Part shown: in pieces, positions 48,788 through 60,700 of the stretch
Numbering within the stretch: the first letter of the stretch is position 1
Layout of the letters: every line of letters begins with the position of its first letter
Origin: Cryptomeria japonica
Lineage: Eukaryota; Streptophyta; Pinopsida; Cupressales; Cupressaceae
Assembly (NCBI RefSeq): GCF_030272615.1
Contig: NC_081408.1
Coordinates: 403,921,389-403,985,388, forward strand
Direction of reading: 5' to 3'
Length of the DNA: 64,000 nt
Position numbers and translations under genes: made by a program
Notes under the pieces: generated by a model
The model's input: only the letters and a program-made list of their open reading frames with translations
Told to the model about the DNA's origin: nothing
The model's database searches: none

Positions 48788-50368
48788 CTTTTTTATTAAG
48801 AAAGCAAAAAAACAAGGGTGTTGACCCTTAATACAACAACTTGTAGGCAGTAAAGAGAGATTACAAACCAAGGGTGTGAACCCCGAACAAACCAAGGTTA
48901 GACAAGCCAATCAGAAAACCTATCCAACCTACAACAGCCCAAAACCTATCTAAAGGATGGGGAGAAGCATCCAGGCCTTGGCAAAGAGGGATTTGGGGGA
49001 GGGGGAAGACTTCCCCTTCCGCCTGTGACAAACCACAGTCTAGGCAATATTGACCATCAAAGGAAGGATCGAGCAGGGAGGACCTCGCAGAGTTTCTGTC
49101 ATCAACAGCATTAGACTAATGTAACGGAACAACGTCAAGAGAAGGTTTGGTAGGATTAGATCGTAGCTACAAAACAAGAGTAGCAGGGGTGGAAGCCTCA
49201 AGAACAGAGGAGGCCACTATAGTAGAAGCGAGAGGGTCAATAGAAGCTTCAACAGTAGAGAGAGGTACAACTTCATCTCGGGAGGAGACATCATCCTCCT
49301 GAGAGGAGCCAATAGAATCGGAATCCAAGCCATTGACAGTCAAATGATTTGTAGTAGCATCCTTCCACCAAGCAGAAGTACCTTTGTGATGTGCAAGAGA
49401 ACAATATGAAGCTAGATGAGCTATTGAGAAGCATTTCTGGCAGCAAAAGGGGAGGCCCTCATAATCCAACGATTGAATCCATGGCCTATCCCCAACCATA
49501 AGAAAGACATCCCTAGGGAGAGGCGAAGAGATTTCAACATCGATTAAAATGCGAGCAAAAGGAAAAGTACCCCATAGAAGACATGGCATCATCAACCTTT
49601 AAGAAACAGCCAATAAATTTACCAATGGCCTTATAACAAGAATGCTACCAAAAATGGAGGGGAAGATTAGGAAGGCGAACCTATACCAAATGCACATTAA
49701 GTGGTTCAGTAAGGGAATTAAACAAAGTTGTCCAAGGATTGACAAAGAGAGAGAGTGAGTGAGTGAACTCCCCAGGCCCACAACTTGCCCAACACCAAGT
49801 CTTTATCCAAGGAAGAAGCAAAGGAAGAAATGAAAAATCCTTTAACACAAGGAAAAATCTCAATGCTATGAGCAACCAAAGGCTTCTAGGAGTCACTCAC
49901 CCAACAATTGAGGTCTGGTAGAGAAGACCAAAACCCAGCAAATCTGCACACCAATGCACAACGTTGGTAGAAACCAATATTATCCACAAACCACCATTAT
50001 CCACAAACCGCCATAGGGAAGGACTTGGCACATGTAAGAAGACAAATCCCCTTAGGAGGACGAGAAATAGATATGGCCACGCAAGCAAAACTTTACGAAC
50101 CAGCAAAAGGAGGTATGGGAGGGACCCTAGCATCAACAGCACTAGAAGCATCCACACCCCCAACATCAACACCAACAGCAGCAAAGCGACCCACCGAACC
50201 AGCATCCACGACGGCACCAACACTCACAGGAGGGGGGAGGTGATCCATCCTCTACAAAAGCTAGCAAGGCAAGCCCAGCAGCAGCGGCAGTAGAGGCTTT
50301 CAAAATTTCTTGGGCGGGAGAGCCATTAAGGGCAGAGTGGGCCATTTCCTGCATTATTCACTAATTTT
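48788..50368 (-). mobile_element. ORF1-only LINE copy, second, complete at both ends
   Basis: Bounded by the 12-bp repeats at 48776-48787 and 50369-50380. Minus-strand order is a leader of about 25 bases, ORF1 (50343 to about 49164), a 3' region of about 375 bases and an A-rich end (CTTTCTTAATAAAAAAG). No ORF2 sequence is present. Size (1581 bp) and layout match the copy at 41797-43393 (1597 bp), though the sequences are only distantly similar. Confidence 0.72.
49164..50343 (-). pseudogene. LINE ORF1, DUF4283 type with degenerate knuckle
   Basis: The ATG at 50343 starts MAHSALNGSPAQEILKAS, then an Ala/Gly-rich N-terminus. Frameshifts split the middle. The C-terminal part is clear: FARILIDVEISSPLPRDV, WIQSLDYEGLPFCCQKC and a knuckle with H and C in the expected places (CQKCFSIAHLASYC). 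AWWKDATTNHL follows, then an acidic and Ser-rich end. It is a relative of the ORF1 at 41986-43347. Confidence 0.7.
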
Positions 50369-50380
50369 GTATGGCTGCAT
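50369..50380. repeat. 12-bp target-site duplication, right copy
   Basis: GTATGGCTGCAT, matching 48776-48787 with one mismatch. Confidence 0.75.
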
Positions 50381-51040
50381 GTTGTATGAGTATGTATGTT
50401 ATTTATTTGGTAATAGATACCAAATTTAAATCTCATATCAATTGAATAATTTTTATGGTTTTTATATTGGTCCTTGGTGGATGATGTGTTATATATGAAA
50501 ATGAAGCCCTTATTTTTGACATCATCGATTGGAACTAGTTAAACCCCAAATTTAATTTATGAGAAAATAATGCTAATATAAAAAATATACATGTGATATT
50601 AGAAAATAAATTACATCTATCAATAAACTATTTATCTGATTGTGATTAAGCTTGGAAGCATGTTCCCCAATCTTGTTTTAGGGGTGTAACTATTTTTTTA
50701 TATATGTAGCTATTTTATTTTGAAAAACAAAAAATCATGAAATTCAGCTCTTAAGATTACTTGTCAATTAAAAAGTTATCTTTATCCTAGAAAAATTTGA
50801 GTGGAGGATTGTATGGTTGGGTTAGGGGGAAAATAGTTTGAATTATTCTTTGTAAGGTTTAACGTTGTAAGATAATAAATAATAAATGCATTTCAAATAA
50901 AGATCTTAAGACAATTAATTAAAATAATAAAAGTCTAGGATTTAGAGTTAAGAATGGGAAGGGAAAATACCAAATTAAATTATAAAACTAGAATAAGTAA
51001 ATTTAATACTTAGTTGCATGTTTGATTTTGGAATATGTTC
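50381..51040. other. AT-rich intergenic DNA
   Basis: Nothing recognised. Confidence 0.45.
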
Positions 51041-51045
51041 TGATT

Positions 51046-52925
51046 AATTAAGAAAAACAGGTTTTCAGGACCCGAAACCTTTAACATAGGAAATTAAGAT
51101 AAGTCATCAAAGAGTCCAGAGCATAAAAACCGCTTACAAAATGACTGGCAATAAAGCCAGCATACCAAAAAGACAACAAAGGAAAGAAACAACAAAGAAA
51201 CTAGGAAGGCACTACACAGTTATAGTCTTCAAAAGGTCCTCCGCCTTTTTCACCAACTGGTCATAGGTGGCCGCAACAGCTTTGAGATCATCCAGATCCT
51301 TATTAGGCTTTTTTTCTTTCTTTTTACCTCTGGTTTTAGTTCTAGGTCCTTGAGCATCTCATGTGCCTTCAGTGTCAGGGTCAATATCTTGGGTATCCTT
51401 CTCCTCGTCCAATTTGTTGATGAGAGTTTTAGTATTGCCAGCAGAAACCTTCAGGATGTCTAAACTTTTCTCTGCAATACTCTTGAGGCAATCCTCAATT
51501 TTGCTGACTTTACTGACATTGCCCGATATAATTTGATCCATAGCATCAGCAAGAGTTTTCCTCTCCAGCAGGTCTTTCTCTATTTTCTCAAATCTGGGGT
51601 TGAAGGAGTTTCTTATATTTTCATCTTTTGCAATAGTATTTTTCAGGTCCTCAATATAATCAGCCATAGTCTTCCCTTCTCCAGTGTTGATAGTTTCCAG
51701 AATCTGAATTATGTGGCTGAGCTTCTTGTTGTCATCCACAGCTTTCTTGCAACTAGTTATTAACCACTCCATGGTGTCCATAAAGCCTTTCATACCCTTA
51801 GGAGGAGGCTTCGGGGGAAGATCAATCTTACCGGAGTTGTCCTGTTCCTTTTTTGGAGTATCACCAATAGTAGTTGTGTCGTCAACCCAATCAACCTCTC
51901 CAATGATCACCTTCTCCAGTTTTTGTTCAGCTTTCGAAATCTTTTCCTTCTTATGAGCCTCCAGCTCCTTCACATTGTCCACCTTTCTCTTATGCTTGTT
52001 TCTAGTTTGAGTATGGACTTTAGTTTTCTTTTTCAGAGGACCCAGGGGTTTCTCCTTCTCTGAGTCTTCAGAGACCTCCGAGGAGGAGGAGGAGGAGCTA
52101 ATCTAGAGGATTTTGCCTTTAGGTTTTTTTCCCTTTGAGGAAGAAGGTCTAGTTTTCATATATTTCCTCTTCTTACCAATTTCAAATTCCAAGTCATCCA
52201 AACTCTCCTCAGAGTCACTCGTTGGGTCACTGTCGGAACCCTCATCCACAAAAAATAGAGTCTGACCCATCCTCCTCAGACTCAATAGAGGGCTGCGGGC
52301 GGGTAATCTGATTAGCCTTGAGATGGTCATAAATAAGAACCATTAAGCCTTGATGCATGGCAGTGTCCCCCATTGGGTTCTCTTTATAGGCCTTAATGGT
52401 GGCATTCATAGAGCATAATAGAAAATAAGGAAAGTTAACCTTCTCATTATGCCTAAAATGATTCAACAAAACAAAATGGTAGTCGTATACTTTAGTAAAT
52501 CTACCATCCAATGTAATATAGCGCATTATAACAAAGAGGACCTCCCGCCAAGGTTTAACAAAAACCCTAGGGGGATAGTAAGTTTTACTTCACTTCACCA
52601 GGCATTTTTTCTCCTTGTCGGTTTCAGGATATCTATCAATGGCCTCCTTACTCACTTTTTTGTCTCTATAGAAGTTGCTTCCTTCCCTTTGGAGACCCGT
52701 GGCTTGGGCGATAAGATCTTCATCTATGACAACAAACTGGTCTCCCATTTTCAACGTGCCCTTTTTCCAGTTTTTGTAGAAGAAACTGGTGACCGTGCCA
52801 TCCCATCCATGGATTCTCTCCATAAATTTAGAAAACCCACCCGTCTGCAAAATATTCCAGACCTCCTCCTTCTGCTTCCATTCCTTGCAACTACTAGGTT
52901 CGTATCGACGTTTGTTTCCGCCCAT
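51046..52925 (-). pseudogene. Basic coiled-coil protein frame with LINE-like 3' tail
   Basis: The ATG at 52925 opens MGGNKRRYEPSSCKEW. The frame runs to a stop at 51212 with stops near 52590, 52103 and 51358 and one frameshift near 52250, giving about 570 residues. Parts: an N-terminal folded-looking domain (GGFSKFMERIHGWDGTV, EDLIAQATGLQREG, MRYITLDGRFTKVYDYHFV); an acidic Ser-rich linker; a basic nuclear-signal-like KKKTKVHTQTRNKHKRK; and a C-terminal coiled coil (ADYIEDLKNTIAKDENIR). I do not recognise the family. The 3' end near 51046-51092 (GAAAAACAGGTTTT on + strand, GGACC-GAAACC-TTTA) resembles the LINE tails at 41.8 and 44.3 kb. Its 5' side is cut by the gypsy LTR near 53012. Confidence 0.55.
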
Positions 52926-53350
52926 GTTTTCATTGTACAGAGCAGAAAAATGAAACTTGCAGAGAGTTTTAGACAGAAAGTTTCTCAGAGCTACCAAATT
53001 TACCCAGAAAATGTGGGAAGTGATAGAATGAGTATTATAATTGTAGTCACATAAATCTGTCCACTTAATTAAATGAATACTTAGTATTTATTTGATTATT
53101 TAACCATCAATTAATAATTAATTAAATTAATATATTTAATTAATTCATCTTAACCCTCTTCTCCTATTAATTAAATAAATTATTCAATTTATTTGATTTA
53201 ATTCACTTAACCAAATTCAGACCATTAATTAAATAAATAAATCATATTTATTTAATTAAATATTCTCTCACATTTAAATAAATTAATATTTATTTAAATC
53301 CCCCAAAATCCCACCTCTCACATTTAAATAAATTAACATTTATTTAAATC

Positions 53351-53690
53351 ACCTTTATCCTCCACCCACTTGCATTTTCCTACAAATGCAAGTTGCACAA
53401 TTATTTTAAATAAATCATTTATTTAAATCACCTTTATCCTCCACCCACTTGTATTTTCCTACAAATACAAGTTGCACAATTATTTTAAATAAATAATTTA
53501 TTTAAATCACCTTTATCCTCCACCCACTTGTATTTTCCTACAAATACAAGTTGCACAATTATTTTAAATAAATAATTTATTTAAATCACCTTTATCCTCC
53601 ACCCACTTGTATTTTCCTACAAAAGCAAGTTGCACAACTATTTTAAATAAATTATTTATTTAAAATCCTATTTATCCTCACCCACTTGAA
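53351..53690. repeat. 79-bp tandem repeat array with hairpin units
   Basis: Copies start at 53351, 53430, 53509 and 53588, with a fifth, diverged one at about 53667. Each holds ACCTTTATCCTCCACCC, a hairpin ACTTGTATTT-TCCTAC-AAATACAAGT, GTTGCACAA and a second AT-rich palindrome (TTTAAATAAAT/ATTTATTTAAA). The first copy has GCATTT/AAATGC in the arms and the next two have GTATTT/AAATAC, so both sides changed together. Confidence 0.9.
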
Positions 53691-54648
53691 ACCTTTAATG
53701 GTTTCCCTTAAAGTAGTCAAACTTGATGGCTTTAAAGTCTTCAAACTTGATGGCTTCCTTCTATAGTCTTCTTAAGACTTTAATGGTTTTCCTTAAAGTC
53801 TTCAAGCCTTTAATGGTTTCCCTCAAAGTCTTCAAGCATTTTAAATGCTTTATCTTCATTTTTCTCATTTAAATAAATTAATATTTATTTGAATATTTAT
53901 CCAAATGCAACTTACACCATTTAATTGAAATAAATGATTTTATTTTAATTGAAAATACCAAAATTTCTCCCACTTGCATTTTCCTACAAAATCCACTTGT
54001 ATGCCTAAACCCCTTCTAGATTCTTCTAAACCCTTCCTAATTAGCCTAAATTCATCCCTTAAATATTGTCACATTCCTAAGCAAATTGGAGTCACTTCTC
54101 AAAGACTCCAAAGTCTTTGAAAAGCAATTAATGCTTTGTGTGTTCAACAAATTAACCCTCAAAGTCTTGGATAACCTTTGAAAGCTTCCAACCTTCAACC
54201 ACTAAATGGCTCAAAGTCTTTGATAACCATTGAAGGCTTTCAACCTTCAACCACTTAATCCCCAAAGTCTCCAATAACCATTAATGGTTAATTCAACCCT
54301 CCCACATGGTTAAAACATTTGTTTTGACTCAACCTCTACCCAACCCAAAGGTCTCATCAGGCCATTAATGCTTTGACCATGATTATCTCTTAAACATTTG
54401 CACAAAGGTTTATCCTTGGATTAACTCTTAATCCAATGGGTAATCTTAATTTAGACTTGACCCTTACCTTCTAGATAACCATGAGGTCTTCTCAGGCCTT
54501 TAATGCCTCCAACCTCTTCTCTCAACCCAATCCTATGTTGAAACTTGTCACCATTTTATTGGTGCCAATTGTGCACATGGATCCCCAACTTTCAATCCTA
54601 ACCCTTGTTAAGATTGCTCAATCTTAACCCTTCATTTCCCTATTTCTT

Positions 54649-54658
54649 CTATAAATAG
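54649..54658 (+). promoter_or_regulatory. TATA box in the LTR
   Basis: CTATAAATAG, followed by a pyrimidine/purine mixed stretch where transcription would start, about 390 bases before the LTR end. Confidence 0.6.
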
Positions 54659-55074
54659 AACCCTTCTCCTCAAGCAAAAGGAGAAGCATTTTAGAGTATT
54701 GTTGTTATACTGGCATTAGCATAGAGCTTTTTCATAGCATCACTATCTACTCTAGCATAGTATTTAGCTTTTCATTTCATATTTGAAGCTTAGTATTAAA
54801 TCTCAATCCTCCATAAGCATCCATAGTGCAAAAAGCTGCTGAGAGCTACACTCATTTGGGACTTGGAGAGGAGAGGAACAAGGGAGGAGCAACTATGAGC
54901 ATCTTGATTAGCTATTTCATTTTATGTTTATATGTTTTCTATTTCATGCTTAATATCTCTCTTGATATGCCTGTTTAGGATAATCTTTTGTTGCTAACAC
55001 TAATGTTTGTTTCTTGTGCTCTTGTGTGTGTTGCCATCAAACAGATTTTCTAATCCTTTTTGCAGAGCATCATT

Positions 55075-55092
55075 TGGTGAACCCGACGTGAA
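55075..55092 (+). promoter_or_regulatory. Primer binding site candidate
   Basis: TGGTGAACCCGACGTGAA begins two bases after the inferred LTR end. With a two-base gap it resembles the tRNA-Lys type TGGCGCCCGACGTGGGG. It is the only primer-like site before gag. Confidence 0.5.
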
Positions 55093-57781
55093 TCCAAACA
55101 CCAAAAAGATCAATTTTTTTTTTTTTTTTAACCAATAACATGTTTGAATGTTGAAAATGTCACACAGGTTGCGATTTTGACACTGTTTTGGTGCGTTTGG
55201 CATTATTTTAGCGCTATTCCCCCTGTTTCAGTGCTTTTCCCTTCTCTGTCTTTCCCTTTCTTTTAATACGTTTGTGTTAAATAGTGCCTCTGTTCAAACG
55301 CAAACTAGCGCTATTGTAACAAAACGTTGTACAAATCACCTTGTAACCAACAAAAAAAAAAAAAATTAGGCTTGTAGAAGCCCACCAAATAGGCGGATTT
55401 TACTAACTATTTTTCTCTTTTGTGCAGATTTAAATTAGATTAAAAAGTATATTTATATTTTTTTACTAACTTGTTTTTTGAAGTTGGTTTTAAAAATGAA
55501 TTCACTTTTTATTTTGGTTTAAAATTAACTTCACATTTCAACTTTGGGCTTTTAAAAAAAAGAATCACCTATTTGTTTGGGGCTCTTAAAAAGAATTTCA
55601 TTGTTCCAAGGTAAAAAGAACCACAAACTTATACAAAAACAACTTTATTTTTTTTGCAAGTTAGGAAACAAACTTCGTTTTGGTGCTTAAAATAAACAAG
55701 GCAAAATTTATTTCTTGCATCAAAATAAAACTCACAATCCACACTTCCATTTTTGGTGCAAATAAAATTCACAATCAACTTGTCTCATTTTTAAAGCAAT
55801 TTTACTTCATGCAAACGTGTTTTTCATTAAGTTGACCAGGATTTTCAAATTCTAGTTTACTCCAACAATTGCCTTTGAAAATTAAAAAGAACACCATGAT
55901 TGTTGGAGCAACATCTCCAAATAGATAGAAAATCATTGCGATGACAAATTAAAAGGAACAAGTGAATTTTGTGTTTGGCACACTTGTGCAAAAGAGTTGG
56001 TCGAGTGGTCCTACCTCTAACACACACTATCCTCTCCCTTGGCTCTCGTGGTCCTAGGTGCAAGAGAAAAGTGTTAGTAACGCTCAAATTTTATCTTTTT
56101 AAGAGAGGCCTGCCAAGGGATCGATACTCTTGGGAACGACCTCGAGCGGTAAATCCTTCGAGCCGCTATAGAAATCAGGTGAGAGCGAAAGCTGTAGCCT
56201 TGGGTATAGCTGTTCCTACAGTGTAACTGGCCGAAAGGACAAATGGGCCCCACCACCAGTTACAAGGCTCTTAAGTGAGTCACTGCAGAATGAACTTATG
56301 TCCAAAGCCATCGAACATGACTAAACACCTTTAAGTAGTAGCCCACCTGTTCTATTGATTGAGGATATTTGAGGTATAATTTAGTGCAAGAGCATAGATG
56401 GTTTTGCTCCCAAGATACTCACCATACATATTTCCTTGAGTAGAAACATAGCTTTTTGAAAAGTCACTTGTGGCTTGATAAAAGTGGTGACTCCCCCATC
56501 ATAGGGATCATCTATTTGTTATGCTCGTGCAAGACTTAGTATATCACATCCTTACCTGCCACGGCGGGATTCATAAGGTATGTAGTACCAAAGTCGAAGA
56601 AATATCAAGATGTGGGCTAAATTTATCACAACTGGCCATTTGACCTTAGGGATAAAAAGTGTTTGAAGTGTGTTCGTTTTACAGACCTAGTGCGAATTGA
56701 GCCGACTTCAGGCTTTGGAAATACACCTTAAAATACATCTAAAGGAAGGGTCAAAAACAAGTCCAAGAATTGGGTTGATCTAGACCCATACTCATTTGTG
56801 CCTTTGAGGCTACAATCTTGTGTTTGTGTGCTTGCTTTGTTTTCTTGTCAAAGAAAAATCAGAAAATCAATCCCAAAAACAAAGTATTCATTCAACATCT
56901 GTCAACACAACCAAAAATACCAAAAACAAAGTGCAAACAAACAAAGAGTCAAAAATTTATGACCATTCTTCACATCTTGCGAAAGAAGAAGTGTCATCAG
57001 AGTATCACCTTGAAAAGGAGACCACTAAGCTCAAAGGCTTTAATCAAAAGGAGGAAATTCTTCTATATCAATCGACAAATCTTTGTCTCCCATAGAGTCT
57101 TTCTACATCGCATGCGTCTATACCTTCAAGGTAAAACAAACGAGTTTGATTCAGAATCATTGAACCGCAGAGCTTTTATGCAATATAGAGCTCTGAGTTA
57201 TCACAAAAATCAAGGAGGAAAGATTAATCCCAATTTCTTCCCAAACATCTGTATCACCTACAACACAGCTCGAGAAATGCCACCAACGCCTGAAAGGGAA
57301 GAAGTAGAGTTTGTTCCATTTGTAACACAAAGTTTTTATTAAAGTTGAAAACAAAACATCCATCATCTCATTCATACATCATTTTTCCATCATCAATTCA
57401 TCCCAAAACTCTCAAAACATTAAGAGGTTCTTGTCCCAAGATTCCTTTTTTAGATATTGCTTGAAATCAAACACATCACATCACTTTTAGATTGTTTCTA
57501 CATCTAGGATAAGCTCATCCTAAGAGACACATCTACGCAGGTTAAAACTAGTTCATGAGTGAATCCTCTCATTGCTAGGTAGTCAAAATCTGTAACACAT
57601 CTCAGATTTCTCTACACCTTATCACATCCAAACTCATCAAAACAAACAAGCAATTCAAAGAAAGAATTCTGGTTACATTTACCTTTAGAGTGCTAGAGAT
57701 CTACAATCCACTAATCATCCATCTTTCATTGAACAACTCATCATCATCTTCAATCAACTTCAACACAAACTTGCAAACAAA
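55093..57781 (+). other. Long 5' leader of the gypsy element
   Basis: About 2.7 kb separates the primer site from gag. Long leaders are usual for Tat/Ogre elements, which may carry an extra ORF there. The longest frame is 56818-57342 (174 codons, Lys-rich, no recognisable domain). A structured-looking GC-rich part lies at 56130-56290. No other gene was seen. Confidence 0.5.
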
Positions 57782-60700
57782 ATGGCTCAAACCCGATCGC
57801 GATCAAGGCAACGAGAAATAGAAATTGAGGAAGAAGAGGACAACCTCAATGAATTTCAAGAAGCACTTGGAGGAAATGTAAATGATGAAAACCCAAGTAG
57901 TCCCACTCCTTCAACAATCGAAAGGGTTCAGCATAACCCTCACTTTAATAGATTATTTGATGAAATTCTCAGGAGCAATGCGGATGCTCACTTCTTAAGA
58001 CTTGCTCAAGAAGGAGCCAAACTCCCCTCAGACTTTGATCTTGCCCAATTAAGACAAGCATCAGAAAGACAAAGTCACCATGAGGAGGAAAGGCGTAGAG
58101 ATCCCATCAGATATAACATCCCTCGAGGTAACCCACCACCTCCTCCTCCAAATGAAATGGAGATGTTGCGGCAACAAGTCGCGAATCTCGCCCAACAACT
58201 TCATAGTGGTGTTAAGACCAATCAATTTTCACTTAACGACATCTGTCCCTATCCGTTTGATAGGAATCTTTATATGCCACCCTTTCCACGCGGGTTTGAA
58301 ACACCCAAATTTGAAAAATATAGAGGAAAGGGGGATCCCCGTGATCATGTCCGAGAATTTCATTCTGCTTGTCTTGAAGTAGCTTATGAGGACACATACC
58401 TAATGCGCCTTTTTCCCCAAAGCTTGGGAGGAACAACCACATCATGGTTTTCCCAACTTCCAGGTGGCATTAGAACATTTGAGGAACTCATCCAGAAGTT
58501 CCTATCTCATTACTCTTATAATATTGAACGCGACATCACCATGGCTGATCTATGCAACACCAAACAAAAACCAGGTGAATTATTCTCAGTATTCCTGCAA
58601 CGATGGCGCCAAATGTCTAGCAGACGTTCTCTTCAGTTACCTGAACGAGAACTAGTGGAAATTTTCATTTCCAACTTAAACGAAGAAATGGAATTTCACC
58701 TGGATGTCAAAGATACCGATTCTTTTAACGATATGATCACCAAAGGTATAAAGTGTGAACGGGCACTCATCAAAAAAGGACTCATCAAAATCTTTAATGA
58801 ACCCAAAGATGGTCCTCGCCCGCGCTTCAATAGTGATAAACCAAACTTCTGGAACAAGAATAAGAATATCGTCAACGATGGGGTTGTGGATGCTCGGACT
58901 GTCCAAAATGCACAACCTGTGGTTCGGTTTGCAGGACAAAATCCTCCACCTCAAAATAACACAAATGTTCCTCTTAATCAAGGTCGCATCACATCTCATG
59001 ATGAACCAAGACCTCGTCCACAAAAACAAAAACGCACATACACTCCCTTAGGGGAACCCATTGAAACAGTGTTGCGACAACTCCTCTCTCAAAATTTGGT
59101 CACTCTACCTAAGCTATCAAACTATGAGCCTCAAGTCAAACCAGCATGGTGGAAAGATACTGAACACTGTGAGTTCCATCAAGGAAGAGGACACAAGACA
59201 AGTAATTGTCACCGATTGAAAGATCTCATTCAAGATCTTATTGATCGAGGAGAAATTGAGATTGAAGGACATGACCCAAAAACAACCAATAATGATCATC
59301 AGATGTTCAAGAATCCACTTCCATCACAAGATCAAAGGGGTCCTTCCACTTCCAGACGAGGTCCTGATACCACTGATTATACACAGGCTGCGTATAATTA
59401 CACTGTCAATCACCTGTATGATGCCAGTGAACAAATTGCAACTATCACCTTCAAAAATCCCACCTCAAATTGCAATGTTGTTATGCGTCGCGGCAAAGTT
59501 ACCATCAAGGCAGCTCCACAAGGCACCACCTCCATCCCAAAGCAGTACAATCTTGTGGAACAATTAGACAAAACACCTGCGCTTATATCCATTTTAGAGC
59601 TATTACGCTTGTCACCATCTCATAAAACTATCTTGGATCACGCACTCCAAGAGGCGTCAGTCCCTGCAAACCTAAACACGGACCAATTTCAAGCCATGGT
59701 TGGAACTCTAAAGTCATCACCTTGTCTCACTTTTTCCGAAAGTGACAACTCTTCCTTCCAACAACCTCATAACGCTTCGCTACACATTGAAGGATTTGTC
59801 AACCAACACAGGATCAAGCGAGTCTTGATAGATAATGGAGCAGGCCTAAACATTTGCACACTTCAGTTGGTCACAGCATTGGGATACGCAATAGAATCAG
59901 TGGATCCTCGTAAGAAGATCACCATCAAAGCCTATGATGATGCAGAGCGTTCATCCAAAGGAGCTGTGGTACTACCAATCCGAGTGGGCCCTGTGGTAAA
60001 GCATATCATTTGTCAGGTTCTGGACCTTCCTCTGCCATATAATCTATTATTAGGGAGACCTTGGATACATGCCATGCAAGCTGTTCCATCTACCTACCAT
60101 CAATGTATCAAGTTCCCACATAACGGGGTCGAGATCACAATCCTGGGCGATGCAAATCCCTTTGCATTTTGCCATAATATCAGCCATCAACCAGAGATTA
60201 CCGTTCCTAATAATAGAGAAGCCATTTCCTCCACATCATATATAAATCCCGCCTCTCTTGCCAGTTCAAACACCCCTATGCCCAAGCAAGAAAAGCTAAA
60301 GATGAAAGTAGCAGAGGAAGGTCCTGGAGAATATAACTTGAGTCAGCTCTTTTGTGTGGGACAAATGCCCACTTCTCCTAGAACACATGGTAAACCACAG
60401 CAGTTGCTCCAGCAACCACTAATCACGCCAGCATGTGCCTTAACGCCTTTCATCCTTGGAAAGAGTCAAGAGGAAGAAACACAAGATGAGGACCTAGCGG
60501 ACTGGATCTATAAAGATCCCATCACCACTGACAAACCGCAAGTTACACTTCCTATGGAACAATATGGCAAAGGCCTCCTCATTATGCAAAGAATGGGATA
60601 TGATGGTCAGAGTGCTTTGGGATACTGCAAACAAGGACGACATGAACCTCTGCTACCAGAATTCAAGCCCAAAGGTAATACAGGCCTAGGCTTTGAAAAA

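Larger units (their letters stand above)
53012..55072 (+). repeat. 5' LTR of the Tat/Ogre-like gypsy element
   Basis: It starts TGTGGGAAGTGATAG and ends GCAGAGCATCA just before the primer-like site. It contains a TATA box with the expected position for a U3/R border, and internal tandem repeats (79-bp array at 53351-53690; imperfect CTTTAATGG/CAAAGTCTTC repeats to about 54300). The 3' LTR lies beyond the window, so the borders are inferred from TG...CA ends, position and primer site only. Confidence 0.62.

Noticed and set aside
49897-50293. Frames of about 108 codons on both strands
   Set aside because: Low-complexity Leu/Val or Thr/Arg text arising from the repetitive N-terminus of the LINE ORF1; no domain.
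53351-53690. CRISPR-like array
   Set aside because: Repeats are contiguous 79-bp units without unique spacers, in plant LTR DNA.
56818-57342. Confident protein-coding gene in the gypsy leader
   Set aside because: No domain and composition of Lys/Gln repeats; kept only as a weak candidate within the leader.
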